Positions 1 through 7,253 of a DNA stretch of 64,000 bases are shown in pieces. Position 1 is the stretch's first letter. Each line of letters starts with the position of its first letter. A program made the translations under genes and the position numbers. The notes under the pieces were generated by a model. That model saw only the letters and a list, made by a program, of their open reading frames with translations, ran no database searches and was not told where the DNA came from. The stretch spans positions 1 through 64,000 of the forward strand of contig JAFUFJ010000009.1 in the NCBI GenBank assembly GCA_017469955.1, written 5' to 3'. The DNA comes from Prevotella sp. Its GTDB lineage: Bacteria; Bacteroidota; Bacteroidia; Bacteroidales; Bacteroidaceae.

Positions 1-215
1 CGACACTACAGACCATTACACGATGCAACAGGACATAATGAGCAGCGACACGACACTACAGACCATTACACGATGCAACAGGACATAATGAGCAGCGACA
101 CGACACTACAGACCATTACACGATGCAACAGGACATAATGAGCAGCGACACGACACTACAGACCATTACACGATACAACAGGACACAATGAGCAGCGACA
201 CGACACTACAGACCA
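1..215. repeat. 50-bp tandem repeat array
   Basis: Four full copies of a 50-bp unit beginning CGACACTACAGACCATTACA lie head to tail at 1-50, 51-100, 101-150 and 151-200. A 15-base partial copy follows at 201-215. The first three copies are identical; the fourth differs at two positions. The array is cut by the window edge, so its true copy number is unknown. It is not related to the 60-bp array at 2834-3345. No gene is visible in it. Confidence 0.95.
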
Positions 216-330
216 CAGAAAGCCCATACAGGCAATAAAAAAGGCAAGGACGTACAGGAATAAGCCCCACTAAAAGAAAGCCCACAGCGGCGATATTAAG
301 GAATAATTTAACACTTTGAAACGATTAACA

Positions 331-375
331 CACAGCCACAAAAGGAAATCACCCACCGGCTGAATCCCTACAGCA
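331..375. repeat. Single diverged copy of the 60-bp repeat
   Basis: The stretch contains CACCCACCGGCTGAATCCC (350-368), identical over 19 bases to the core of the tandem array at 2834-3345. It is preceded by a similar CACAGCCACA-type segment. The repeat family therefore lies on both sides of the four-gene cassette. The rest of 216-490 holds no gene I can support. Confidence 0.75.
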
Positions 376-469
376 TACCCCCCCATACAGCAGCAACAGC
401 CCGGCGACTAATTCCGGGGTAGTCCTACAAACATAACATATAGGTTACGGCATAGGTTAGGTTTTGGAT

Positions 470-498
470 TTTGCTTTACTTTCTTTTCTCTAATTTTG
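470..498 (+). promoter_or_regulatory. Promoter of the HTH cassette
   Basis: A Bacteroidetes -7 box TAATTTTG lies at 491-498, with TTTG at 470-473 upstream. The spacing of 17 is shorter than the usual 19-20. It points at the HTH gene that starts at 570 and probably serves the whole four-gene cassette. Confidence 0.55.
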
Positions 499-569
499 CA
501 CCCGAAAGCCAAGCCCAAGAAAGCGGGAAAGGCACAATTACAGACAAACAATAATAAAGATATTGCATT

Positions 570-839
570 ATGGTAGAGAACAAAGAAACAACCCAAGGCC
601 AAGCGCAGTTATTAACGCCCGCTGAAGCCGCCGACTTTTTGGGGCTAAAGCGTAGTTATGTATATAAACTAATCCACTTTAGGGAAATACCCTATTTGAA
701 ATGTGGTGCAAGATTTGTACGTTTTAGGCAGTCAGATTTGCAAGAGTGGCAGAACGCCCGAATAAGGGAAGTACCATCACGCGAACAGATGCAAGCAGAA
801 GCCGCCCGGTATTGCCTGAATCACCCAACAAGAGTATAA
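570..839 (+). CDS. Excisionase-like helix-turn-helix DNA-binding protein
   Basis: A small 89-residue protein. Residues about 15-65 form the HTH_17 / MerR-like 'excisionase' fold: TPAEAADFLGLKRSYVYKLI is the winged helix-turn-helix, followed by a basic GARFVRFRQSDLQEW wing. In this family such proteins act as excisionases or as small regulators of integrated elements and bind DNA near attachment sites. It is the first gene of a cassette that also encodes a phage prohead protease, which suits a mobile-element regulator. A promoter-like box lies about 70 bases upstream. No integrase is visible; it may lie left of the window. The family call is good; the role is inferred. Confidence 0.8.
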   Translation: MVENKETTQGQAQLLTPAEAADFLGLKRSYVYKLIHFREIPYLKCGARFVRFRQSDLQEWQNARIREVPSREQMQAEAARYCLNHPTRV

Positions 840-853
840 CTAAAAATACAATT

Positions 854-1066
854 ATGGATAGTATAGACATTGGGACGCTGCAAAAGAAATTCGGATTTAG
901 ATTTTTTGAAGCAAGGAAATTTATTAGCAAAGTGGAAAGGCTGAAACACGCAGCCCCACAAAGCAAAATCAAATTTGAATGTGTAGAAACACTGAGCGGC
1001 GCGAGTTTGGTTATAACGCTTGAATTTGAGAAACGAGAGCAACAGAAAGAAGTTATTAACGTATAA
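854..1066 (+). CDS. Small hypothetical protein of the phage-like cassette
   Basis: A 70-residue protein starting at ATG 854, 14 bases after the HTH gene stops and 10 bases before the prohead protease starts. It is charged and predicted soluble, with an N-terminal FGFRFFEARKFISK segment and a C-terminal beta-like stretch ending in a basic tail. I do not recognise the family. The tight spacing to both neighbours and the co-orientation argue that it is a real gene translated with them. An earlier in-frame start exists inside the HTH gene, but the ATG at 854 gives ordinary spacing. Confidence 0.6.
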   Translation: MDSIDIGTLQKKFGFRFFEARKFISKVERLKHAAPQSKIKFECVETLSGASLVITLEFEKREQQKEVINV

Positions 1067-1076
1067 AAATTTGATT

Positions 1077-1802
1077 ATGGCGAACAAAAACGAAATCAAA
1101 ACGAGAACGGCGCACACCCCCGGCGGGTTGTACGTTAGAGAATCAGCACCAGGCGAAGCCCCCAGCCGGAAGATTTGCGGGTACGCTATAATGTTTAATG
1201 TGCCGTCTGTTATTCTCGATGCAGGCGACCGAAGCGAGGAAAGGGAAATCATAACACCCAGCGCAATATCTAAAGCCCTTTTAGATAGTTGCGATATTAT
1301 TATGACGATGTACCATAACCGCCAAATTGTGTTAGCACGAAGCAAACAGGGAAAAGGTACATTATCGTATAGGATAGATAGTAAAGGAGTGTTTTTTGAG
1401 TTTGAAGCGCCAAAGACCCCACACGGCGATGAGGCGTTAGAATTAGTAAAACGTGGAGATATTAGCGGGTGTAGTTTTGTATTTTCTACCTACTACCTAA
1501 ATAACGATTATGTAGAGTGCAGGGAGAGGAAAGAAAACGGCATAACAAAGATAACGTATTATGTAAAGCGTATCACAGGAATCTACGACTTTACAATTAC
1601 GACAAATCCCGCCTATCCCGATACGTCCGTAGAAGCCCGCGAAAGAGAACAACGCGAAGCAAGGCGCAGAGAGAAACGGAAAGCCGAGCAAATACGCGCA
1701 ATCCGGGAGCGAGTGAACGGCAAACCGATACGCGCCCCGAAGAAAACAAAACAAGATGTACTAAAGGAAATACGCACTAAGATTAAGTGTGTCAATCCCT
1801 AA
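1077..1802 (+). CDS. HK97-family prohead protease-like protein
   Basis: A 241-residue protein that resembles the prohead maturation proteases (peptidase U35/S78 family) of tailed phages. Visible family features are the catalytic-type His80 (TMYHNRQIVLAR), the catalytic-type Ser133 in SGCSFVF, and the terminal signature ITTNPAYPDTS at about residues 174-184. The last 55 residues are a very basic Arg/Lys-rich tail. In phages this enzyme trims scaffold and capsid subunits during head assembly. No capsid, portal or terminase gene lies nearby, so its substrate is not obvious. Candidates are the coiled-coil protein encoded next, or the capsid of a helper phage if this is a satellite. The start ATG 1077 follows the previous gene by 10 bases. 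Confidence 0.8.
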   Translation: MANKNEIKTRTAHTPGGLYVRESAPGEAPSRKICGYAIMFNVPSVILDAGDRSEEREIITPSAISKALLDSCDIIMTMYHNRQIVLARSKQGKGTLSYRIDSKGVFFEFEAPKTPHGDEALELVKRGDISGCSFVFSTYYLNNDYVECRERKENGITKITYYVKRITGIYDFTITTNPAYPDTSVEAREREQREARRREKRKAEQIRAIRERVNGKPIRAPKKTKQDVLKEIRTKIKCVNP

Positions 1803-1833
1803 GAAGTCAATAACAATAAATTATATAAACGAT

Positions 1834-2655
1834 ATGGAAAAGGTATTTATCAATCGTAACGAGTGGGCAGAAAGCAGATTTTACACAAAACACGCCAACG
1901 CCCTAAGTATTGCAAACGTGTGGATTATTCCACTTATGCAGAAATTTGGTGTAGCCGTTAATTTCAACAGCATTAACGACTATTTGGGAGCGAACACCCG
2001 CGACCTGTTTATAGATGAGATTATCAGAAGCAGGGTTAAGGGGGTACTTTGGCCCGCAGAAATGAAGCGGCACCAGGCAGAAGCAGAAAATACATTTGAT
2101 AAGGCTTTGTTAGAAGTTATTGAGAGCGGCGACCGAATCAAGAACCACAAAGCCGAATACGACAAAGCCCGGCAGGATTACGAGGACAAAAAGAGAGAAT
2201 TAGCCGAGCAGCGGGAAAATGCTTTTGCACAAGCCCGTAAAGACGAGATAACCCGCGAAATTTCGTCTATAAGTGAATATGTAGCCCGACTTGACATTAA
2301 CGAAGCCGAAAGCCGCCGCGAGATTATAGAAGATGAAAAGCGGGCATTTCAGCAAGCCGCAGAAGAAGCGCACAATCTGGAGCCAATACGCGACTATATC
2401 AAATTTGAGGGCGGCAAAATCGAATTTGACGAGCAGAAAGTAATTGCCAAGTTTGCCGTATATGCTGACAACAAAAAGGAAGTCAAGTTATACGAAAAGG
2501 TTAAGCAGCTTGCAGCCCTAATTAACGAAGTGTACGGCGGACAATTCGGAGTGCCGACGGCGTTCTACCATTTCTTTAGTGTCCGCGATGGGCGGGTTAT
2601 TATTAGCCCCGAAATCAAAAAGGAGATTTTAGAGAAGTACGCTAAAAATATGTAA
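1834..2655 (+). CDS. Coiled-coil protein of unknown function beside the prohead protease
   Basis: A 273-residue protein from ATG 1834. A GTG at 1789 would add 15 residues and overlap the protease gene by 14 bases. Three parts can be seen: an N-terminal globular part (about 1-80), a long charged Glu/Lys/Arg/Ala-rich coiled coil (about 80-190), and a C-terminal globular part ending in a Lys-rich helix. I recognise no family. Position right after a prohead protease and the coiled coil would suit a scaffold-like protease substrate, but it shows no resemblance to an HK97 major capsid protein. The function is unknown. The gene ends inside a structured terminator. Confidence 0.65.
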   Translation: MEKVFINRNEWAESRFYTKHANALSIANVWIIPLMQKFGVAVNFNSINDYLGANTRDLFIDEIIRSRVKGVLWPAEMKRHQAEAENTFDKALLEVIESGDRIKNHKAEYDKARQDYEDKKRELAEQRENAFAQARKDEITREISSISEYVARLDINEAESRREIIEDEKRAFQQAAEEAHNLEPIRDYIKFEGGKIEFDEQKVIAKFAVYADNKKEVKLYEKVKQLAALINEVYGGQFGVPTAFYHFFSVRDGRVIISPEIKKEILEKYAKNM

Positions 2656-2736
2656 AGTCCAAAGTTAATCTTACATTTGTGAGGGTATGCAGTCCGTGAG
2701 GATAGCAGCCCTATTTTTTAGAAATGTAAACTTTAC
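2652..2736 (+). terminator. Nested hairpin terminator with GTGA tetraloop
   Basis: Three nested stems can be drawn: GTAAAGT (2652-2658) with ACTTTAC (2730-2736); TTACATTT (2671-2678) with AAATGTAA (2722-2729); and an inner hairpin 2682-2712 capped by GTCC-GTGA-GGAT. The inner hairpin is followed by ATTTTTTA, so it can end transcription of the upstream gene, whose stop codon lies in the outermost stem. The tip CAGTCCGTGAGGATA recurs exactly at 2786-2800. Confidence 0.6.
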
Positions 2737-2776
2737 CACATCCATTTTTTGTTTTTCACACAAGTGAAATCGTAGC

Positions 2777-2810
2777 AAGTGGGCGCAGTCCGTGAGGATA
2801 ACGCCCACTT
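2777..2810 (+). other. Second hairpin with the same GTGA tip
   Basis: AAGTGGGCG (2777-2785) pairs perfectly with CGCCCACTT (2802-2810) around the loop segment CAGTCCGTGAGGATA (2786-2800). The loop can fold into GTCC/GGAT closed by a GTGA (GNRA-type) tetraloop. The lower stem is unrelated to the first hairpin while the tip is identical, which suggests selection on the tip or a common mobile origin. No T-run follows directly. Confidence 0.6.
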
Positions 2811-2833
2811 ATTTACGTTAAGTATTACGGCAA

Positions 2834-3345
2834 CAGCCACACAGAGCCACACCGACAGGCGACAGCACCCACCGGCTGAATCCCAACCGCCTACAGCCAA
2901 GCAGAGCCACACCAACAGCCGACAACGCCCACCGACTGAATCCCGACCGCCTACGGCCACACAGAGCCACACCGACAGGCGACAGCACCCACCGGCTGAA
3001 TCCCGACCGCCTACGGCCACACAGAGCCACACCGACAGCCGACAACGCCCGCCGACTGAATCCCGATACCCTACAGCCAAGCAGAGCCACACCGACAGGC
3101 GACAGCACCCACCGGCTGAATCCCAACCGCCTACAGCCAAGCAGAGCCACACCGATAGGCGACAGCACCCACCGACTGAATCCCGACTGCCTACAGCCAT
3201 ACAGAACCAACACCGACAGGCGACAGCACCCACCGACTGAATCCCGACTGCCTACAGCCATACAGAACCAACACCGACAGGCGACAGCACCCACCGACTG
3301 AATCCCGATACCCGACAGCCACGCAGACAGCCAACACCCGACACT
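2834..3345. repeat. 60-bp tandem repeat array
   Basis: About eight head-to-tail copies of a 60-61 bp unit containing GCACCCACCGGCTGAATCCC and CAGAGCCACACCGACAG. Copies differ by a few substitutions, alternating for example GGCGACAGC with GCCGACAAC. The last two copies are 61 bp long. Because 60 is divisible by three, several frames stay open on both strands; I do not regard these as genes. The remainder, 3346-3584, holds no gene and only the short direct repeat at 3481-3500. Confidence 0.95.
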
Positions 3346-3480
3346 TTAGCAGGGTAACAAGTCAAGCCACACCGCCCAAATGTGACGAAATGGCAGATGA
3401 TGGCAATAAAATTGCCTTTAGGCACGTTATTTGTATTATTACAGCACAGAGCCGCGACAAGATAAGTAATGATGTGTCGA

Positions 3481-3500
3481 TTTGTCCCTATTTTGTCCCT
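3481..3500. repeat. Direct repeat TTTGTCCCT
   Basis: TTTGTCCCT occurs at 3481-3489 and again at 3492-3500, between the accessory cassette and htpG. Short spaced direct repeats like this can be integrase arm sites. Whether this is an element boundary cannot be told from the window. Confidence 0.3.
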
Positions 3501-3584
3501 CGTTACATTTTGAAGCGGCTTTTGAAAAGACAAAAATTTAATATAAAATACTGAATATCAAACAAATAAAAACAATTAAAAGTT

Positions 3585-5639
3585 ATGCAAAAAGGCAACA
3601 TAGGGGTTACGACTGAGAACATCTTCCCCGTTATCAAAAAGTTTCTCTATTCAGACCATGAGATATTCCTCCGCGAAATGGTGTCGAATGCCGTAGATGC
3701 CACACAAAAGCTGAAGACACTGAAGGCTAAAGGCGACTTCAAAGGCGAAGAGGGCGACCTTACTGTACACGTAACCCTCGACGAAAAGAAGAAGACTCTG
3801 ACCATCAGCGACCGAGGAATCGGCATGACAGCCGACGAGATTGACAAGTACATCAACCAGATTGCTTTCTCTGGAGTCAACGACTTTCTCGACAAATACA
3901 AGGACCAGGCCAGCCAGATCATCGGCCACTTCGGACTTGGTTTCTATTCAGCCTTCATGGTATCGAAGAAGGTCGAGATTGTCACCAAGAGCTATAAAGA
4001 GGGTGCACAGGCCGTGAAATGGACCTGCGACGGCAGCCCTGAGTTCACGATCGAAGACGATAAAAAGGAAGATCGCGGTACAGACATCGTGCTTTATATC
4101 GATGACGACTGCAAAGAATTCCTTGAGAAGCAGAGGATAGAAAGCCTGCTTCAGAAGTACTGCAAGTTCATGACTGTGCCTGTTGCCTTCGGAAAACGGC
4201 AGGAATGGAAGGACGGTAAGATGCAGGACACTGACGAAGACAATATTATCAACAGCGTGGAACCGCTCTGGACGAAGACACCTTCGACGCTGAAGGACGA
4301 CGACTACAAGTCGTTCTACCGCACACTCTACCCCATGCAGGACGAGCCTCTGTTCTGGATTCACCTGAATGTAGACTATCCTTTCAACCTGACCGGCATC
4401 TTATACTTCCCGCGTGTGAAGTCAAGCATTGAGCTACAGCCAGGAAAAATACAGCTCTACTGCAACCAAGTATTCGTCACTGACCAGGTGGAAGGCATCG
4501 TTCCACAGTTCCTTACACTGCTACATGGTGTGATTGACTCTCCCGATATTCCGCTGAATGTCAGCCGAAGCTACCTGCAAAGCGACGCCAACGTGAAGAA
4601 GATATCGACCTACATCACCAAGAAAGTGGCCGACCGCCTGAAGAGTATCTTCACCGAAAACCGCAAGGAATATGAGGAAAAATGGGATGATTTGAAACTG
4701 TTCATCAACTATGGCATGCTCACAGAAGAGTCGTTCTACGACCGTGCCAAGGACTTTGCCTTGGTAAAAGACATCGACAACAAGTACTTTACTCTCGACG
4801 AATACAAAAAACTCATCGAGGGAACCCAAAAGGACAAGGACGGCAATCTGGTCTATCTCTATGCAACAAACAGCGATGAACAGTACACATACATCGAGGC
4901 TGCCAAACAAAAGGGATACTCTGTATTGCTAATGGACGGCCAACTCGACACGCCAGTGGTGTCGATGCTCGAGCAGAAACTCGAGAAGTCACGCTTTACC
5001 CGGGTAGACGGCGACATCATTGACCGTCTGATTCAGAAAGACGACGAGAAGAAATCCGAACTGACAGAAGAAGAGACTGCCAACTTGTCAGCAGCCTTCA
5101 ACACCCAGATGCCTAAGATTGAAAAGGCCGAATTCCACGTAGAAGTGCAGTCACTTGGTGAGCAAAGTCAGCCAGTTGTCATCACTCAGAGCGAGTATAT
5201 GCGCCGTATGAAGGACATGAGCCGCTATCAGACGGGCATGGCTTTCTATTCACAAATGCCCGACATGTATACGCTCGTGCTGAACGGCGACCATCCTCTT
5301 GTGAAACGAGTGCTTGCCGAAACGACCGAGAACACGGCAGAAGCCCTGAAGCCTATTGTCGCTGAACTCAAAGGACAAGAAGCAAGGCTGGCCGCAATAC
5401 GCCAGACTCAAGACAAGAAGAAGTACGACGAACTCACACAAGAAGACAAGGACTTGAAGGCTGAAGCCGAAAAAGCCGTCGAGGAACAGAAGCAAAAACG
5501 CCAGCAAGTCATTGCCGACTATGCAGGAAAGAACGATGTCATCCACCAGCTCATCGACCTGGCCCTGCTGCAAAACGGCATGTTGAAAGGCGCTGCCCTT
5601 GACAAGTTCCTCAAGAGAAGCATCAGCCTTATCAAGTAA
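3585..5639 (+). CDS. htpG: Chaperone HtpG (bacterial Hsp90)
   Basis: A 684-residue cytosolic ATP-dependent chaperone that remodels client proteins with the Hsp70 system. The GHKL ATPase domain shows REMVSNAVDATQK, DRGIGMTADEI and GHFGLGFYSAFMV. The middle domain shows the client and catalytic-loop region around PLNVSRSYLQSD. The protein is longer than the roughly 624 residues of the E. coli enzyme. The extra length includes a Lys/Glu/Gln-rich helical insert near residues 595-645, before the C-terminal dimerisation segment. The gene stands alone, with the accessory cassette upstream and a strong hairpin terminator directly after it. I could not place a consensus Bacteroidetes promoter in front of it with confidence. 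Confidence 0.97.
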   Translation: MQKGNIGVTTENIFPVIKKFLYSDHEIFLREMVSNAVDATQKLKTLKAKGDFKGEEGDLTVHVTLDEKKKTLTISDRGIGMTADEIDKYINQIAFSGVNDFLDKYKDQASQIIGHFGLGFYSAFMVSKKVEIVTKSYKEGAQAVKWTCDGSPEFTIEDDKKEDRGTDIVLYIDDDCKEFLEKQRIESLLQKYCKFMTVPVAFGKRQEWKDGKMQDTDEDNIINSVEPLWTKTPSTLKDDDYKSFYRTLYPMQDEPLFWIHLNVDYPFNLTGILYFPRVKSSIELQPGKIQLYCNQVFVTDQVEGIVPQFLTLLHGVIDSPDIPLNVSRSYLQSDANVKKISTYITKKVADRLKSIFTENRKEYEEKWDDLKLFINYGMLTEESFYDRAKDFALVKDIDNKYFTLDEYKKLIEGTQKDKDGNLVYLYATNSDEQYTYIEAAKQKGYSVLLMDGQLDTPVVSMLEQKLEKSRFTRVDGDIIDRLIQKDDEKKSELTEEETANLSAAFNTQMPKIEKAEFHVEVQSLGEQSQPVVITQSEYMRRMKDMSRYQTGMAFYSQMPDMYTLVLNGDHPLVKRVLAETTENTAEALKPIVAELKGQEARLAAIRQTQDKKKYDELTQEDKDLKAEAEKAVEEQKQKRQQVIADYAGKNDVIHQLIDLALLQNGMLKGAALDKFLKRSISLIK

Positions 5640-5660
5640 TGCTTCGGCTTGACGACAAGA

Positions 5661-5705
5661 AAATCCCCCGCTGCCCAAGAAGACAAGCAGCGGGGGATTT
5701 CTTCT
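5661..5705 (+). terminator. htpG terminator
   Basis: AAATCCCCCGCTGC (5661-5674) pairs with GCAGCGGGGGATTT (5687-5700), followed by CTTCTTT. It lies 22 bases after the htpG stop. Confidence 0.9.
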
Positions 5706-5734
5706 TTATTGCCGATTCCCTATTGTTGCTGGCG

Positions 5735-5884
5735 GAATTGTATGGATTCATACTAAGAACCTTCACAATCTCAAACATCCTACTGGCCCAGATGCTCTAT
5801 CAACAGGCACTTGATGCACGAACAGACATCTATGCAGACTATTGCAACAAACTGCTTGAACATCAGCAATCCATCGGAGAATGA
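5735..5884 (+). pseudogene. C-terminal remnant of a TolC-family outer-membrane protein
   Basis: The reading frame ending at the TGA 5882-5884 encodes a tail reading TISNILLAQMLYQQALDAR and then IYADYCNKLLEHQQSIGE. This is the typical last helix of TolC-family proteins (a serine/leucine turn, an AQ-LYQQA helix, then a Y--Y--KL-E-Q-S-GE end). No start, signal peptide or barrel part precedes it: the htpG terminator sits immediately upstream. I infer a truncated copy, the rest deleted. The intact TolC gene at 7254 ends differently, so this is not a recent duplicate of it. The resemblance is by eye only. Confidence 0.4.
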
Positions 5885-5893
5885 CAAGCCGAC

Positions 5894-5966
5894 ACGGAGC
5901 AATAGATGATGTTTTGCCGGGTAAAAGATTATCTTTTGGTGCGCAAAACATCATCTATTGCTCCGT
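5894..5966. repeat. Dispersed palindromic repeat cluster, copy A
   Basis: Two perfect 24-bp arms, ACGGAGCAATAGATGATGTT plus TTGC (5894-5917) and the reverse complement (5943-5966), flank a third, self-palindromic unit (GTAAAAGATTATCTTTTGG). It would fold into a long hairpin. It belongs to the six-member family described under findings. Confidence 0.9.
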
Positions 5967-6145
5967 CAACCGTCATCTTTCTGCTGGAGGTTTCTCTTTC
6001 TTTTCCGCCACATCCACTACCCTTCCGGCAGTCATCCCTGCCCTTTCGACATTAGGAAACAGAAAACCGGAGGTGTCTGTAACGGGAAACGACCGTCGAA
6101 AACGGGCAAAATGTCGGCAGGAATGAAATAATTTCGCCCAAAGAC

Positions 6146-6177
6146 TTGCATACTTCGCCTTTTTTTTCGTAACTTTG
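6146..6177 (+). promoter_or_regulatory. Promoter of the ribE leader
   Basis: TAACTTTG at 6170-6177 with TTG at 6146-6148, in the frequent Prevotella context TTTTTTTCGTAACTTTGCA. Transcription would start near 6184, about 300 bases before ribE. Confidence 0.75.
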
Positions 6178-6183
6178 CAAGAG

Positions 6184-6485
6184 TAAAAGAAGACAGGGGT
6201 GTCGGGACAGATCGGGATACTCATCAAATAACATCGAAAACCGAGCAAGCGTCTTTTGCCAATGGCGGGCCATATAAAGCTTGTGAAAACAGGCCTAAGC
6301 CGAAAGACCGGTGGATTACAAAAGCAGGAGAGCCCTCAACAATTTCTAAACTCGGAGTTTCATCACATCGCCGACATCCCTCTTTTTATGTTCCGAAAAA
6401 GACTGGAATAGTCCGTCGGCCAACAGTTTTTTCGGACGCTAACATTCATTCACATCCCATCATCAACACCTAAAATCAGAAGACT
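6184..6485 (+). other. Long untranslated leader of ribE
   Basis: About 300 bases lie between a clear promoter and the ribE start, with no supportable reading frame. A structured element lies at 6392-6436: TCCGAAAAA (6392-6400) pairs with TTTTTCGGA (6428-6436), with an inner GACT/AGTC stem (6401-6404, 6410-6413). The conserved FMN riboswitch blocks are not visible. It could be a regulatory leader or contain a small RNA. A T-rich stretch CCCTCTTTTT at about 6378-6387 might end a short RNA. Confidence 0.4.
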
Positions 6486-7085
6486 GTGTTTAGCGGAATA
6501 GTAGAAGAGATGGCCCAAGTAGTAGCCATCGAGAAAGAACAAGAGAACATTCACTTCACCCTGAAGTGCTCATTCGTCGGCGAACTCAAGATCGATCAGA
6601 GCGTCAGTCATAACGGCGTATGTCTGACAGTAGTACATATCAAGGACGGAACCTACACCGTGACGGCCATGAAAGAGACGCTCGAACGCTCTAATCTCGG
6701 GCTCCTGAAGGTGGGCGACCGTGTGAATGTAGAGCGCTCGATGCTGATGAACGGCCGGCTTGACGGGCACATCGTGCAAGGACACGTCGACGAAACGGCC
6801 CGCTGCACCGCCATGCGCGACGCTGACGGCTCAACCTATTTCACCTTCGAATATCCCTATGACAGGGAAATGGCTCGACGCGGATACTTCACAGTCGACA
6901 AGGGTTCGGTGACCGTCAACGGCGTTTCACTGACAGTTTGCGAACCCACCGAGAACACATTCACCGTGGCCATCATCCCGTTTACACGCGAAGTAACTAA
7001 TTTTTGCGATATTCAGGTGGGCAGCATCGTCAACATCGAATTTGACATCCTGGGCAAATATATCGCCCGTCTGCAAACACTCTGA
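6486..7085 (+). CDS. ribE: Riboflavin synthase, alpha subunit
   Basis: A 199-residue enzyme that dismutates two molecules of 6,7-dimethyl-8-ribityllumazine to riboflavin and a pyrimidine. It begins with the family's invariant MFSGIVEE and has two lumazine-binding barrels of about 97 residues each. The second opens with NGRLDGHIVQGHVDETA, and VNGVSLTV is conserved in it. The start is a GTG at 6486, fixed by the MFSGIVE alignment. It is a single-gene unit here: other rib genes are not adjacent, a 300-base leader precedes it and a hairpin terminator follows. Confidence 0.95.
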   Translation: MFSGIVEEMAQVVAIEKEQENIHFTLKCSFVGELKIDQSVSHNGVCLTVVHIKDGTYTVTAMKETLERSNLGLLKVGDRVNVERSMLMNGRLDGHIVQGHVDETARCTAMRDADGSTYFTFEYPYDREMARRGYFTVDKGSVTVNGVSLTVCEPTENTFTVAIIPFTREVTNFCDIQVGSIVNIEFDILGKYIARLQTL

Positions 7086-7102
7086 ACCGCTTGAAACCAC
7101 TT

Positions 7103-7140
7103 AGGTCCTGATCTGTCGCGACGACAATCAGGACCTTTAT
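7103..7140 (+). terminator. ribE terminator
   Basis: AGGTCCTGAT (7103-7112) pairs with ATCAGGACCT (7127-7136), followed by TTATTAT. Confidence 0.85.
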
Positions 7141-7253
7141 TATAATAATGTATGTTAATTTTCATACTTCACAATAAACTTTTTTGCAAGCCAGGACGTC
7201 AAAAATACAAATTATCAGGAAACAGCCTCAGCAAAAAGACAAAACAACACGAT

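Noticed and set aside
1834-2655. HK97 major capsid protein after the prohead protease
   Set aside because: The protein is too short and its coiled coil is in the middle rather than as an N-terminal delta domain; no capsid-fold signature is visible.
2690-2800. Hammerhead ribozyme, because GTCCGTGAGGA occurs in hammerhead stem II
   Set aside because: The conserved CTGATGA and GAAA core segments are missing around both copies; only the stem-loop tip is alike.
2733-3294. Long open frames on both strands through the 60-bp array
   Set aside because: They follow from a repeat length divisible by three with few stop codons; the composition is not protein-like and no start context or promoter supports them.
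5639-5884. An 81-codon gene starting at the htpG stop
   Set aside because: Its first third runs through the htpG terminator hairpin; only the last 50 codons resemble protein, as a TolC remnant.
6184-6485. FMN riboswitch
   Set aside because: The conserved sequence blocks of the RFN element could not be found in either strand of the leader.
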